Counted from the stretch's first letter, positions 17,108-26,932 are shown. The stretch is 64,000 nucleotides of DNA from Paenisporosarcina quisquiliarum_A (GCF_043641925.1 NZ_JBHZRU010000004.1:1-64000), one strand, 5' to 3'. The notes: generated from the letters alone by a model not told the origin. Numbers and translations: made by a program.

Positions 17108-18016
17108 ATGATTGAGTTACAAAGAATTGGTGTGCAGTTTACAGGTAGAGACATTTTAAAAGAAGTTTCTGTTACATTCAAACCTGGAGAAATTATTGGT
17201 TTGGTAGCTCCAAATGGGACCGGGAAGTCTACGCTTATGAATGTCATTATGAACTATATCAATCCGAGTAGCGGAAAAGTCATTTTAAATCAGGAATTAC
17301 AATATACAACTAAAAAGAATGAAGTGAAAATTCGTCAACTAGTCTCCATGATGCCTGATCAGAGTGACTTATATAATCAGATTTCTGGAAAAGAACATTT
17401 GAAAATCTATTCATCCATGTGGAACAGTAATCCAAAATTGATTGACCAAACAATTAAAGAATTAGGAATGGAGTCGTATGTCCATAAACATACAGGGACG
17501 TATTCATTAGGTATGCGCCAAAGACTTTGTTTTGCGATGCAAATTGTATCAGATACACAAGTGATGCTGATGGACGAAGTGATGAATGGATTAGACCCTA
17601 CTCATGTCGAACTTATTTCGAAAATCCTTGTTAAAAAGAAGTCAGAAGGAAAAACAGTGATTGTAGCTTCACATCTATTGGAAAACTTAGAGAAATACGC
17701 GGATCGCATTTTCTTTATGAAAAATGGGGAGTTAATACATGTGAATGACATATCTCCAGGCTTCGAAGAAAGAGAAATCACAACCGTTCGAATAAAAGAG
17801 CTGACAGATCATTTAAAAGAAAAGCTTTCAAATGAATTTCCGGAAACCGACGTAAAATCATTACGAAATGGAAGTACTCTAATAGATGTCCGCGGATATG
17901 ATTCTAAGAAACTAGGAAATGTTGTAGAATTTCTAAAAGTAAATGAAATAACAGAGTTCAGTTTTGGGAAAGTCACGTTAAATGACTTGTATTCAATGTA
18001 TTATCAAGAAGGATGA
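17108..18016 (+). CDS. ABC exporter ATP-binding protein
   Basis: 302 residues. Walker A GLVAPNGTGKST (about 33-44), Walker B QVMLMDEVMNGLDP with the catalytic Glu, and the H-loop VIVASHLLENLEK. The signature motif reads YSLGMRQRL rather than LSGGQ, a common variant in this exporter subgroup but with a Gly lost. The C-terminal 90 residues form the usual accessory domain. It lies 22 bases after permease 2 with a GGAGGGA site; it supplies energy for the two upstream permeases. Confidence 0.85.
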   Translation: MIELQRIGVQFTGRDILKEVSVTFKPGEIIGLVAPNGTGKSTLMNVIMNYINPSSGKVILNQELQYTTKKNEVKIRQLVSMMPDQSDLYNQISGKEHLKIYSSMWNSNPKLIDQTIKELGMESYVHKHTGTYSLGMRQRLCFAMQIVSDTQVMLMDEVMNGLDPTHVELISKILVKKKSEGKTVIVASHLLENLEKYADRIFFMKNGELIHVNDISPGFEEREITTVRIKELTDHLKEKLSNEFPETDVKSLRNGSTLIDVRGYDSKKLGNVVEFLKVNEITEFSFGKVTLNDLYSMYYQEG

Positions 18017-18109
18017 CGATATCTGTTTGTTAATAGAGATGATTAGTGTTGGTGTGCTATGAATAGAAAAATAATGCATATGTTCAGAAATGAAGAATCG
18101 CACTAAAAA

Positions 18110-18144
18110 CGGTCAGTGGCTGATTCCTCTGACCGATCTGTTTT
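18110..18144 (+). terminator. ABC operon terminator
   Basis: CGGTCAG / CTGACCG stem with a 12-base loop and a TTTT tail. The rest of 18017-18261 shows nothing else. Confidence 0.6.
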
Positions 18145-18261
18145 AATGGTGTATAACTTCACTTGGTACCTCTTAAATGCAACATCTAGAGTGTATCGTT
18201 ATACATACCATTTTGAGTTGTAGTTCTATCTTTTATATAGATTGAATCTATGTCATCAAAT

Positions 18262-19164
18262 CTATATGATGTTAACCTTTCTCCAAACGTATTTTCTTCC
18301 AACTAGTTTAAAGCCAACTGATTCGTAAAGCTTATTGGGGGCTGGATACTTTTCTGGCATAGCAGTATATACAGTAGCTTTATTCGCACCTAATTCCTTT
18401 GCAGCCTTTAACTGGTGTATTAATAATGCTTTACTAATGCCTCTTTCTCTATAATCGTGATAGCAAGATACAGCTTCTATAGTAACTAATTTATTCGCTT
18501 CCTCATATCTTCCGCTACATAAAGCTACTACGTTCGTATCTGGTCCCACTGCTACTAAGTCTAACTCTTTTCTATAAGTTGATGTTTCAATTAAATTTTG
18601 AAGTATTTTCTTATTAAATAAGATTCCATAACATAGCTTATATGCCATATATACTTCGTCGAATTCTTTAAGATTTGGAACTGATTCTATTTTGAATCCT
18701 TCAGGCAACTCATTGTCAGGTACTTGTGTTTGAGTTAATTCAAAATCCCTTCTTACCCAGTATTCATCAGATTTTGAATAACCTCTATTTAATAAGGTAT
18801 TCTCATAGTCTAAATCTTTTTCGTAAACTTCCCATTCCATTAGGTTTTCAGCGTTAGAATAATTTTCTTCTCCAACTTTAACAACTTCATCAAAAAGGAA
18901 CCTATAATTTTGTGCCAAACAAAATGCATCCTCTTCTAGTAATCCAACTAATTGATCTTCATCGAACCAAAGAAATACTTTATCTAGCACTTCATCAATA
19001 CTCTTAGCTTTTTCTTGTAATCCTAGTGAAAGTGCACATTGAAACTCAAACAGCGTTAGATTATTATCAAACCTAGTTCCATAAAACTCATAACTATTTT
19101 CTAAGAAGGTACAAACTTTTTTATAGTCATTTATAGCATTATATTTTCTGTATACTACAGCCAT
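18262..19164 (-). CDS. GNAT family N-acetyltransferase (two-domain)
   Basis: 300 residues. The C-terminal half is a GNAT domain with the acetyl-CoA loop YRERGISKALLIHQLKAAKELG and PNKLYESVGFKLVGRKYVW. The N-terminal half is divergent and may be a degenerate second GNAT domain. The substrate is not recognisable. Isolated on the minus strand; start at ATG with GAGG upstream. About 400 AT-rich bases separate it from the next gene on its right. Confidence 0.72.
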   Translation of the reverse strand: MAVVYRKYNAINDYKKVCTFLENSYEFYGTRFDNNLTLFEFQCALSLGLQEKAKSIDEVLDKVFLWFDEDQLVGLLEEDAFCLAQNYRFLFDEVVKVGEENYSNAENLMEWEVYEKDLDYENTLLNRGYSKSDEYWVRRDFELTQTQVPDNELPEGFKIESVPNLKEFDEVYMAYKLCYGILFNKKILQNLIETSTYRKELDLVAVGPDTNVVALCSGRYEEANKLVTIEAVSCYHDYRERGISKALLIHQLKAAKELGANKATVYTAMPEKYPAPNKLYESVGFKLVGRKYVWRKVNII

Positions 19165-19476
19165 TCTCTAACCTCAACTTTTCAATTGTATTTTTATATG
19201 TTTCTTCTCTTATCAAAAAAACAATCCCACCCCTTAACTAATACCAATTATTTCAAAATTCTCAAAATTAAACAATCTCTTTATCATAAAAAAATAATAC
19301 CTTTCAAAGTGAAATAGCCTTATTTAATAACCGAATTATTTAATTGATAGTTCCATTTCCGAGCTATTATAGATAACTGAAAGAGTATTTCAAACTGCAT
19401 CATAAACTTTGATGAATAATAGTGCGTTTTGTAGTACCAATGGATGCGTGTTGTAGAAAAATTCCGATAAATCGAG

Positions 19477-19518
19477 AAAAAAGGAGTGTCGAAATCAATG
19501 CGATTTGACACTCCTTTT
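19477..19518 (-). terminator. Terminator of the ArsR/MFS operon
   Basis: Reading the minus strand, AAAAGGAGTGTC / GACACTCCTTTT followed by T's, about 60 bases after the MFS stop. The rest of the gap 19165-19577 is AT-rich with no gene seen. Confidence 0.85.
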
Positions 19519-19577
19519 GAAATGTTATTTTAGGATTAGTACTCGAAAGCAGAACCCGTTACTGAACATAGCCTTTT

Positions 19578-20795
19578 TTAAAAGGTCTTATTAGATTCAA
19601 TCAATCTTTTAGGTTGCAATAAAGATGTGAATAAGTAAAACAAAGCAGGTAGGACAATGACCATTCCGATTATCAAATATGTTAGACGAGTACTGATATC
19701 GATAAATGCAGAAGATGCAAATAAAATCCCAATTGGCATCGTCACCCTGAAGAAAAATAAGCGTACTGCACTTAGTTGTGTCAAGCGTTCCCGAGGAGCC
19801 TCTCTTTGAAAAATAGCAGCATTTTGTGCATTAAATAGAGGGAACAACATTCCACCAAATAGTTCACAGGTCCAAGCGAAGGGTACCGAGTGGACAAAAA
19901 ACAGAAGTATAAATGATAGACCACCTCCAAGTAATCCAACATACATCGTTTGACTGTTTTTCGGTATTTTTGTCAGTATGACCATCCCGATAAGATAACC
20001 GATTGGAAAAGCACCTTTGAAAACGGCATACTCCCATGGTTGACCTTCAAGTACACCTCTTATAAAAGGCACACTTAAAACTATTGTTGCTCCTACAGCA
20101 AATTGAACAGTTGATGAAAGGAAGGTCAGTCGCAATAAATTTGGGTATTTAAAAAATGTATGGTAACCCTCTTTCATTTCCTCCCACCAAAACTTTTTTG
20201 TCCACGTTGCGACGGTTTTTTTACTGGATCGAGGTATTCGAGAGAGTGCAAAAAAACTAACCAAAAACATAATCGAGGAAATTCCATAAATAAAGTGCAT
20301 TGGTATTACCAGTAACAATAATGAGGTTACACCTGGAGCAATAATAATCATGAGTCGAAGCGTAGTGTCCAAAACGCCATTTGCTTCAACAAGCTCGTCC
20401 TCATTGCAAATCTCAGGAAGTAGGGAAAATGATAGACTGGCAAAAATGGGTTGCATCAATCCCAAAATGAATTGAAGTACTACCAAACCGATCATAATTC
20501 CTATGTCTGATCCTATTAAATACCCACCTAGTGGAAGAAGGTATGCACATGAACGGATTAGCTGAATATTGCGAAGCATTTTCTCCTTCACGACATGGTT
20601 CAGAAATGGTGCACTTATTACTTGTAATAGTAGGGAGGGAATAAAATAGATCAGCCAGATGGCAGCCATCCATTCCTTTGAGTCCGTCAATTCATAGAGC
20701 AATAATCCGTTTACAATTGCTCCTGCTGCACCTCCAAACTCAGAAACAATTTCTCCTATCCAAAGTGCTTTAAAGGATTTAGAGTATTTTTTCAT
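19578..20795 (-). CDS. MFS transporter
   Basis: 405 residues with about 12 hydrophobic segments and the MFS pattern, including the loop SFSLLPEICNEDELVEANGVLDTTLR typical of the macrolide-efflux-like (MFS_3) group. Likely a drug or metabolite exporter in the cytoplasmic membrane. Its ATG overlaps the stop of the upstream regulator by four bases (ATGA), so the two are translationally coupled and the regulator probably controls it. Confidence 0.82.
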   Translation of the reverse strand: MKKYSKSFKALWIGEIVSEFGGAAGAIVNGLLLYELTDSKEWMAAIWLIYFIPSLLLQVISAPFLNHVVKEKMLRNIQLIRSCAYLLPLGGYLIGSDIGIMIGLVVLQFILGLMQPIFASLSFSLLPEICNEDELVEANGVLDTTLRLMIIIAPGVTSLLLLVIPMHFIYGISSIMFLVSFFALSRIPRSSKKTVATWTKKFWWEEMKEGYHTFFKYPNLLRLTFLSSTVQFAVGATIVLSVPFIRGVLEGQPWEYAVFKGAFPIGYLIGMVILTKIPKNSQTMYVGLLGGGLSFILLFFVHSVPFAWTCELFGGMLFPLFNAQNAAIFQREAPRERLTQLSAVRLFFFRVTMPIGILFASSAFIDISTRLTYLIIGMVIVLPALFYLFTSLLQPKRLIESNKTF

Positions 20796-21835
20796 ATTGG
20801 CTCAACAAGGTATTGATTGAGACGTTTAGAAAATGATTGAATCTGAGATAGATTGGCAGAGTAGACTCCTTTTTCAACCTGTATAAACTTAGCCGCTTTT
20901 AATAAAGAAAGCTGATGATGAAGTGTCGTCTTAGAAATATTAAATTGATTGCTCAATTCCTGTAGCGAAGAGTTTTTATTGACTAATTCATACAGTATTT
21001 TTAACCGAAGTTCATCACCAAGCGCTTTATGTCCTCGAACCAATTCCGTAGAAGGGCTACCTGCCTCTAACAAATATTTTTCATTCAAAGGATAAAAGTA
21101 TAATTTTGTATCTGGTGTTCTAATGACTAATGTCCATGGGCGATACGTTACTTGAGGAATCATTTTGACAGTCCATACGGAAGGCTCGGGAATATATTTG
21201 ACTCCTCGAGTAATTACTTCAATCATTTCCAAAGGTTTATCACTTTCCAGGGAACTATATTGTTTCTGTTCAATATCCAAAGCGCGTATCCATTTGTCCC
21301 ATTTCGGATTCTTTATGATCCAGTTGTACCATTCTTCTAATATGCTCTTGTATAAATCACATATTTCTTGATGTGATAAGTAACCAAGATGGAGAACATA
21401 TTCCTCTAAATATTCATGACCATGAAAGTAAGAGGCATATGTTTCAAAAGAATCCCCGTCTTTATATTGTGCTGCGAGAGATTTTCGAATTGGTTCAGAA
21501 AAACGATCCTTATATGGTAAAACAGTTCGATAAAATTCGTTCATCGTCATTTCATTAAGACGTTTAGAGAACTCAATAATTGAAGTAGCTGAAAATTTTT
21601 CCTGGAGCAATATTAAGCCAAACCACAAATTCGTCTTCTCGATCACTTCTAAATGTTTAATGAGTAATTTTGACATAGATTTTTGTCCCGTTGTCCACCA
21701 TTCGTCAAACTCAAACGTATGTCTTAATTGCGAGTGTGTGAATCCAGTTATTCCTAGAATTGATTCCCAGACTGGAGTAGATTCAACGACCAAGGATATT
21801 GTTTCAATTGGATGAGTGTAGTTTAAATAATTCAT
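20792..21835 (-). CDS. ArsR-type winged-helix regulator
   Basis: 347 residues, long for the family. The DNA-binding domain is at the C-terminus (about 262-330): KALGDELRLKILYELVNKNSSLQELSNQFNISKTTLHHQLSLLK. The N-terminal 250 residues are a divergent sensor region seen in DUF5937-like regulators. No metal-binding Cys pair is present. It starts the two-gene operon with the MFS transporter, probably as a local repressor. Confidence 0.75.
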   Translation of the reverse strand: MNYLNYTHPIETISLVVESTPVWESILGITGFTHSQLRHTFEFDEWWTTGQKSMSKLLIKHLEVIEKTNLWFGLILLQEKFSATSIIEFSKRLNEMTMNEFYRTVLPYKDRFSEPIRKSLAAQYKDGDSFETYASYFHGHEYLEEYVLHLGYLSHQEICDLYKSILEEWYNWIIKNPKWDKWIRALDIEQKQYSSLESDKPLEMIEVITRGVKYIPEPSVWTVKMIPQVTYRPWTLVIRTPDTKLYFYPLNEKYLLEAGSPSTELVRGHKALGDELRLKILYELVNKNSSLQELSNQFNISKTTLHHQLSLLKAAKFIQVEKGVYSANLSQIQSFSKRLNQYLVEPI

Positions 21836-21917
21836 ATAGATACCACCTTTAAAATTATTCTAAATTAATGGAATTTAAAATTCAATATATTTCGAATAAA
21901 TATTTAGAGTTGTAGCA

Positions 21918-21952
21918 ATAAAAAACCAACATCATGATTTGATATTGGTTTT
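21918..21952 (-). terminator. Terminator of the small lipoprotein gene
   Basis: On the minus strand, ACCAATATCAAATCATGATGTTGGT folds into an imperfect stem followed by TTTTTTA, just after the stop at 21958. Confidence 0.65.
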
Positions 21953-21957
21953 GTAAT

Positions 21958-22305
21958 TTACTTATCTATTAGTTCAATCTTTGTTCCTGACCCAGATGCG
22001 GGTAGTGATTTATCTATAGCGTCATACCAAACTTTGACCTGGTCTCCTTGTTTTATATTTACGACTTCTTCATTGAAGGTAAAGTATGCGGACTGGTAAG
22101 CCTTTGTAATAATTTCTTCCTCTGTCATTTCTTTGATATTACCTTTAAATCCACTAACAACTAGGACAACTCTGCCATCGACTTTTGCCACAAAACCTTC
22201 CATGGTATTGTGTTCTTTTTCAGGCTCTGGATTCGTACATGCCGTGAGGAATATCGTAGCGCTGACAAATAATATTAAAGCAATTAATAATCTTTTTTTG
22301 ACCAC
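21958..22305 (-). CDS. Small lipoprotein, DUF3221-like
   Basis: 115 residues. A lipoprotein signal peptide ends at the lipobox LTAC (Cys23). The mature part, with EGFVAKVDGRVVLVVSG and GDQVKVWYDAI, looks like the DUF3221 fold, a small OB-like domain of unknown role. It should be anchored to the outer face of the membrane. Monocistronic, with its own terminator. Confidence 0.75.
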   Translation of the reverse strand: MVKKRLLIALILFVSATIFLTACTNPEPEKEHNTMEGFVAKVDGRVVLVVSGFKGNIKEMTEEEIITKAYQSAYFTFNEEVVNIKQGDQVKVWYDAIDKSLPASGSGTKIELIDK

Positions 22306-22416
22306 TTACTTTCTCTCCTCTATTAACCTATTTGTTTCATTCATTAATTCCATTCGTACATTTTGAATTTTCTGGTAAAATAATAACATACTAAATTGTG
22401 TAGAGGAATGAGACGA

Positions 22417-22950
22417 GTGAATAAAGAATATTTTATCGGAATTGTACCACCAAAAGAATATTTAAAACGAATTGAGTTTTTTCAAACGAAATGGATGAAC
22501 CATTTAGGCGTCGAACCACACATCACGTTAAAAGCACAAGGCGGGTTAACTCCAGATAAAAAGTGGATTGATGCAGTAGAAAAGGTCTGTAATCATTTCA
22601 AACCATTTCAAATGTCTTTAGGTAAGCCGATGTACTTTGGAGATAATATTCTTTATTTAAGTGGCTCATCAAGTGAATTACTTCAATTACATCAAAAGAT
22701 TGTCCAAGAAATTTCACCAACAGATGACTTAATCAAAAAGTACTTTGAACTTGATGACTTTGTTCCTCACTTAACATTAGGAAAAGAACAATACGGTCTT
22801 TCAAAAGAACAACTAAAAGAAATGGAAGAGTTAGCTGTAAAAGAGTTAACTCCCTACCCGAGTTTTGAAGTGGATTTTATTCGAATCTACGAACTAAACA
22901 TTGAAAAGAATCGATATGAAACTTATTTAGATATTTTTCTAGATAAATAA
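22417..22950 (+). CDS. 2H phosphoesterase, 2'-5' RNA ligase family
   Basis: About 177 residues. The two HxT motifs of the 2H phosphoesterase fold are visible as EPHITLKAQG and VPHLTLGKEQ. Members cleave or form 2',5' or cyclic phosphodiesters in RNA or nucleotides; the substrate here is unknown. GTG 22417 is chosen because AGAGGA lies 9 bases upstream; the in-frame ATG at 22408 sits almost on that site. The next gene follows 42 bases later. Confidence 0.8.
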   Translation: MNKEYFIGIVPPKEYLKRIEFFQTKWMNHLGVEPHITLKAQGGLTPDKKWIDAVEKVCNHFKPFQMSLGKPMYFGDNILYLSGSSSELLQLHQKIVQEISPTDDLIKKYFELDDFVPHLTLGKEQYGLSKEQLKEMEELAVKELTPYPSFEVDFIRIYELNIEKNRYETYLDIFLDK

Positions 22951-22992
22951 AGTTGAATGACTTGTTCCTGTAATGGATCAGGATAATTAGGA

Positions 22993-23874
22993 GTGTTTTG
23001 TGAATTGGAAAAGGTGCAGCATGTAATTAAACAATTTGATTTGGATGTGCTTTCAATCGAGGATGTTCCAGAATCTTTTAGTTCTTCAGTTTATAAAATT
23101 AAGTTAAAGGATCATCAGACGGTCTTTATAAAAATTCCTTATAGCAAGGTGAAACTGGAGCGGGAGTATGACGTATTGAAACGGTTACAACATGAATTAC
23201 CTGTCCCACAAGTATTGAATTATTGGGAAGGAAATGAAGTTATAACAGGGGCATTCTTATTATCGGCAATTAATGGTTCGCCAATTACTGGGGAGGTCGA
23301 TGTTGATTTAGCCTACGATATTGGAGTCATTCATGCAAAGCTTCATTCCATTGAGCCGTATGAAGATGATTTCAACAGTTCTGTTTCCAATGAATATGAA
23401 CAATGGACAGAATTTATTAAAAAACAATTTTACTCATTTGCAGAAGATGTAAAGGAAGTAATAGATACGCGTTTATATGAGCAGTCTTTGCACTATTTTG
23501 ATCAACATCAAAAATTACTACCTTCACCTGACGGACCAAGATTTGTACATATGGATTTTAGACCAGGAAACATTTTAGTTCATGGAAATAAAGTGGTGGG
23601 CATCATTGATTTTGAAAGTGTTCGAATTGGTTCGACCGAAATTGATTTCACAAAAATCAATCGTGATATTTTTGTAAAATACCCTGGAACAATGGAAGCC
23701 TTTCAAAAGGGTTATGAGTCAATTCGTCCAATCATTGATTTACAAACAGTTTTACCATTTTATCGTTTCACAGATGCCTTTAATTCAATTGGTTGGTGTA
23801 AAAGAAGAGGGATCGAAAAGAATCAATCGTTTTTGGAAGAGAATCTAGCATACTTAAAAGATTTTCTTAGATGA
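22993..23874 (+). CDS. Aminoglycoside-phosphotransferase-fold kinase
   Basis: About 290 residues of the APH family. The catalytic loop is FVHMDFRPGNILV and the metal loop GIIDFESVRIGSTEID. The N-lobe has FIKIPYSKVKLEREYDVL. Substrates of this family range from antibiotics to sugars, choline and homoserine and cannot be assigned. The GTG at 22993 overlaps the AGGAG site, so translation may really begin at the TTG at 23005. Likely in an operon with the 2H phosphoesterase. Confidence 0.78.
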   Translation: MFCELEKVQHVIKQFDLDVLSIEDVPESFSSSVYKIKLKDHQTVFIKIPYSKVKLEREYDVLKRLQHELPVPQVLNYWEGNEVITGAFLLSAINGSPITGEVDVDLAYDIGVIHAKLHSIEPYEDDFNSSVSNEYEQWTEFIKKQFYSFAEDVKEVIDTRLYEQSLHYFDQHQKLLPSPDGPRFVHMDFRPGNILVHGNKVVGIIDFESVRIGSTEIDFTKINRDIFVKYPGTMEAFQKGYESIRPIIDLQTVLPFYRFTDAFNSIGWCKRRGIEKNQSFLEENLAYLKDFLR

Positions 23875-23932
23875 TGGATTGTCGTGAAAGAAAAAAAGAT
23901 TGGAAATTTCCGTTGTCATGGGGTAGAGATTA

Positions 23933-24412
23933 ATGAAGAAGAGAGATATAGCAGTACTTTCAGCGTATCTAATATGTACAGTAGTAGCTGTTGTCTATAT
24001 GTATAGAGAAGCAGTTTCTTTTGAGAAAATAAATTCAACTGTTGAATTTGTAAGCTTTCCTATATCGTTACTCATCTTTCTCCTGATGACTATATTTTCC
24101 TTGCATAAAAGGGACAATCTGAAAAATGCGCTTAAAGTAACGATAGTATTCTTTATACTCCTTAGTGGCACAATTTTAGTATTCGAGTTTGTTAAACCAG
24201 ACATTACTTATAAAGAGGCTAAAGAAAAGATTGAAGAAAAATATAATGTTTCTATAGTTACGGAATGCCCAAAAACCATTCTGGCAATGAATGAAAAACA
24301 AATCTACCGATTCTTCACCGAAGATGATACAACATTTTCATTTGATCCATATAAGAATGAGATGGAACAGTTAACAGGGATTGGTTTTGGGAGAACTGGG
24401 ATGTGTGAATAA
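23933..24412 (+). CDS. Small membrane protein, unknown function
   Basis: 159 residues. Three predicted membrane helices (about 7-24, 40-57, 66-84) and a soluble C-terminal domain beginning PDITYKEAKEKIEEKYNVSI. I do not recognise the family. It follows the kinase gene by about 60 bases on the same strand. Confidence 0.6.
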   Translation: MKKRDIAVLSAYLICTVVAVVYMYREAVSFEKINSTVEFVSFPISLLIFLLMTIFSLHKRDNLKNALKVTIVFFILLSGTILVFEFVKPDITYKEAKEKIEEKYNVSIVTECPKTILAMNEKQIYRFFTEDDTTFSFDPYKNEMEQLTGIGFGRTGMCE

Positions 24413-24488
24413 CAGAAAGCGAAGGAAAAGAAAAGTTCATGAAAAATTTTAAACTCCTTTTAGATTCTTTGGATTGGAAGTAAATGAA

Positions 24489-24519
24489 AAGAGCTTGTTC
24501 AATAAATGAACAAGCTCTA
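24489..24519. terminator. Hairpin terminator between convergent genes
   Basis: Perfect 10-bp arms GAGCTTGTTC / GAACAAGCTC with a 7-base loop, between the plus-strand membrane protein and minus-strand ydhK. T-rich on both sides, so it could serve both directions. Confidence 0.75.
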
Positions 24520-24546
24520 ATGATTTTCATATCGAATTGTAGAATC

Positions 24547-25101
24547 TTATTTAGAAGAAAGTTCGCTTTCGGTAACCCATTTATGATTAGTTACTTTTTC
24601 TCCACCATCAGTAGGGGTGTAGTCAACCATGTAAACCGTTGTTTTTTCTGCTGATTCGATTTCGGCTGTAGCACCATCCATACCTTCCATATGATCTGCC
24701 TCTAAGACAACTTCAGTTCCTGGCTCAAGCGTTTCTTCGCCAACATCTTTAAGTTCCTCATGAATCACCCATTTATGACCGGTTACTTTTTCTCCACCAG
24801 TCGTTGGAGTGTATCCAACAGTATAGGCTGTGGTATCAAAAGCACCAACGATCGTTGCTTCGGCACCTTTCATTCCTGGCATATGGTCGGTTTCAAGCAT
24901 AGCTTGGCTGCCAACTTCAAATGTTGGGTTTTCTGCGTCTTTCAATCCTTCTGGCACTTCACCAGAAGAAGAATGATCCATTTCCATATTTTCGTGATCT
25001 GTATCTTCCATGTTGTCATGATCTGTTTGTGAATCTGAACATGCTCCTAAAAGTAGGGCAATAGCAGGTGCAAGTAGTAAATGTTTTGGCATTTTTTTCA
25101 T
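24547..25101 (-). CDS. ydhK: YdhK-family lipoprotein (two DUF1541 repeats)
   Basis: 184 residues. Lipobox LLGAC (Cys21), a His/Met/Asp-rich linker (about 25-50, DHDNMEDTDHENMEMDH) and two copies of the DUF1541 repeat, each with a DHMxGMxGA motif and YTPTxGGEKVTxHKWV. The His-Met richness suggests copper or other metal binding, an inference. Surface-anchored. Monocistronic with GGAG-type ribosome site. Confidence 0.82.
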   Translation of the reverse strand: MKKMPKHLLLAPAIALLLGACSDSQTDHDNMEDTDHENMEMDHSSSGEVPEGLKDAENPTFEVGSQAMLETDHMPGMKGAEATIVGAFDTTAYTVGYTPTTGGEKVTGHKWVIHEELKDVGEETLEPGTEVVLEADHMEGMDGATAEIESAEKTTVYMVDYTPTDGGEKVTNHKWVTESELSSK

Positions 25102-25302
25102 TCATGAAACACTCCTTTTTATAATCCGAGTATACCCGGATTTTTTACAGCTACACATTTTAACATTTTTATTGTAGTTTAAAACTTACTACGAATATAC
25201 ATCAAAGTTTTGAAACCATTATTTTTTTTGAACTTAAGAAAGGTATACTTAAAGTGGATATGTAACATCAACGATTAGAAATGCAGCAATGGAGGAAATG
25301 GA

Positions 25303-25647
25303 ATGACAAATGCTTTACCAAATTGCCCAAAATGTAATTCAGAATATACGTACGAAGATGGAAGCCATTTAGTTTGTCCGGAATGCGCACATGAGTGGAC
25401 GTTAGCTGGGGACACTGAAAATAGTGAAGAAACAAAAATCGTTAAAGATGCAAACGGAAATGTTTTAACTGATGGAGATTCAGTTACAGTCATCAAAGAT
25501 TTAAAAGTAAAAGGAAGTTCATCTGTTTTGAAAATAGGAACTAAAGTGAAAAGCATCCGTTTAGTAGATGGCGATCATGATATCGATTGTAAGATTGATG
25601 GATTTGGTCCAATGAAATTGAAATGGGAGTTTGTTAAAAAAGGTTAA
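25303..25647 (+). CDS. yjdM: YjdM/PhnA zinc-ribbon protein
   Basis: 114 residues. An N-terminal zinc ribbon (CPKC at about 8-11 and CPEC near 26-29) joined to the PhnA domain ending GPMKLKWEFVKKG. The full length and both domains match YjdM, once called PhnA. The role remains poorly defined; earlier links to phosphonate use are not supported by the context. GGAGG site 8 bases before ATG. Confidence 0.88.
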   Translation: MTNALPNCPKCNSEYTYEDGSHLVCPECAHEWTLAGDTENSEETKIVKDANGNVLTDGDSVTVIKDLKVKGSSSVLKIGTKVKSIRLVDGDHDIDCKIDGFGPMKLKWEFVKKG

Positions 25648-25664
25648 TAACTACTGCAATAACC

Positions 25665-25707
25665 AAAAGGAAAGCTTTGTACGCTTATGTGCAAAGCTTT
25701 CCTTTTT
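25665..25707 (+). terminator. yjdM terminator
   Basis: AAAAGGAAAGCTTTG / CAAAGCTTTCCTTTT with T-run. The remaining bases to 25933 show no gene. Confidence 0.9.
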
Positions 25708-25933
25708 AATTGATTTTATTTACATAAATTTGAAGGTTTTTTGTAAAAGAACTGGAATTGTAATCAATAGGATTCAAATCGAGGCGGAGATATGATAAAA
25801 CAATGTTTTATTACAATAAAGCATTAGATCTAAGGTTGAGTAACGAATCACCTCTTTTAACCTCTACTGAACTAGAGATAAAATTCACCCAATAAGTTTC
25901 TAACTATATAAATGAAAGTTAAGGTGGGATCAG

Positions 25934-26526
25934 GTGGATTATGATTCTTTTAAGGAAAGAATAAATACAATAAAGTGTTCGGTTGCACAGGTTGAGGCGA
26001 AAATTATCGGAGAATTTATCGGTCCTGTAGCTACATTAGAAGATATTAATCGAATGAGTTGATCATTGAAAAAGAGCTACCATCTAGTTTTAAAAAGGTG
26101 TTACTAGAGTTTTCTTCTAACTTTAGTTTTAAGTGGTTCCTTCATGAAGATATGAAGCTTCCGAATGAATTTAGAAATATATTCAGTGGTAGAATTCATT
26201 GGGATTTGCATTCACTTCCGCAACTGAAGGAAGAAATAGAGTATTGGAGCGACTGTATTTATCCCGATGAGGCAGATGAAGATGATTTAATCTGGGATAA
26301 CAAATTAGCTTTTTGTTCTGTTGGTAATGGCGACTATCTTGCATTTGATTTAACTGATGGGGTGGATGCACCTGTCATTTACTTGAATCATGAAAAAGGA
26401 GAGGGACATGGATATAAGTTGGCTGACAACTTTGTTGAGCTCCTTGAGAACTGGTCTAGACTTGCTTTTGTTGGAGAAGAAGACGACCAGTGGTTGCCTT
26501 TTACTAAAGATTCCGTAAGTCCCTGA
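25934..26526 (+). pseudogene. SMI1/KNR4 (SUKH) family gene, frameshifted
   Basis: A GTG-started reading frame (25934-26062) ends in VATLEDINRMS. The next frame, from about 26059, continues with LIIEKELPSSFKKVLLEF and runs to 26526. Joined, they give the SUKH pattern ThrLeuGluAspIle...GluLysGluLeuProSerSerPheLys. One missing T in the GAGTTGATC stretch would explain the break. SUKH proteins often act as immunity proteins to contact toxins, but no toxin gene is nearby. It could be a genuine pseudogene or a sequencing error. Confidence 0.65.
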
Positions 26527-26578
26527 CGGTGAACCGGTTAATCGATTTCGAGCTTGGTTAAAAGTCAGCATCTAAATG

Positions 26579-26610
26579 AAAAGTGCTACCCTTATTTAGG
26601 GTGCACTTTT
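26579..26610. terminator. Hairpin between convergent genes
   Basis: AAAAGTGCTACCC / GGGTGCACTTTT imperfect stem between the SUKH gene and the minus-strand YjcQ-like gene; usable in both directions. Confidence 0.6.
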
Positions 26611-26626
26611 CCATTTTCTGTTCCTA

Positions 26627-26932
26627 TTAATCATGCGATCTTTCTTGGTATCGATCTAGCTTTACCCAATCTTTCAGCTGATCTCTTTCTGGGTATTCTT
26701 CTTCATAGTGCTTGTATTCCTCAAGTAGAGCTAATCCCGACTTTGTTAATCGCGCATTTTTAATGGAATACCAATATTGATTGCCTACTCGCAAGACGCG
26801 CTCTAAAAATCCTCTATTTTCCATTAACTTTATAAATTGTTCAAATTCAACTTCTTTTAATCCATAGTCAATAGCTTCTGGAACATAATTTTTGAGCTGA
26901 ATTTCACGCAACAGACTGTAGGGTAAACGCAT
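26627..26932 (-). CDS. YjcQ-like winged-helix protein
   Basis: 101 residues. MRLPYSLLREIQ at the start and ARLTKSGLALLEEYK near the end are typical of the small YjcQ winged-helix family, often in mobile or accessory regions. Function unknown. One base separates its ATG from the stop of the upstream membrane-protein gene (26934), so they are probably cotranscribed. Confidence 0.6.
   Translation of the reverse strand: MRLPYSLLREIQLKNYVPEAIDYGLKEVEFEQFIKLMENRGFLERVLRVGNQYWYSIKNARLTKSGLALLEEYKHYEEEYPERDQLKDWVKLDRYQERSHD

Noticed and set aside
14763..18016. Lantibiotic immunity or bacitracin-resistance system
   Set aside because: Topology could fit, but there is no precursor peptide, synthetase or two-component system next to it.
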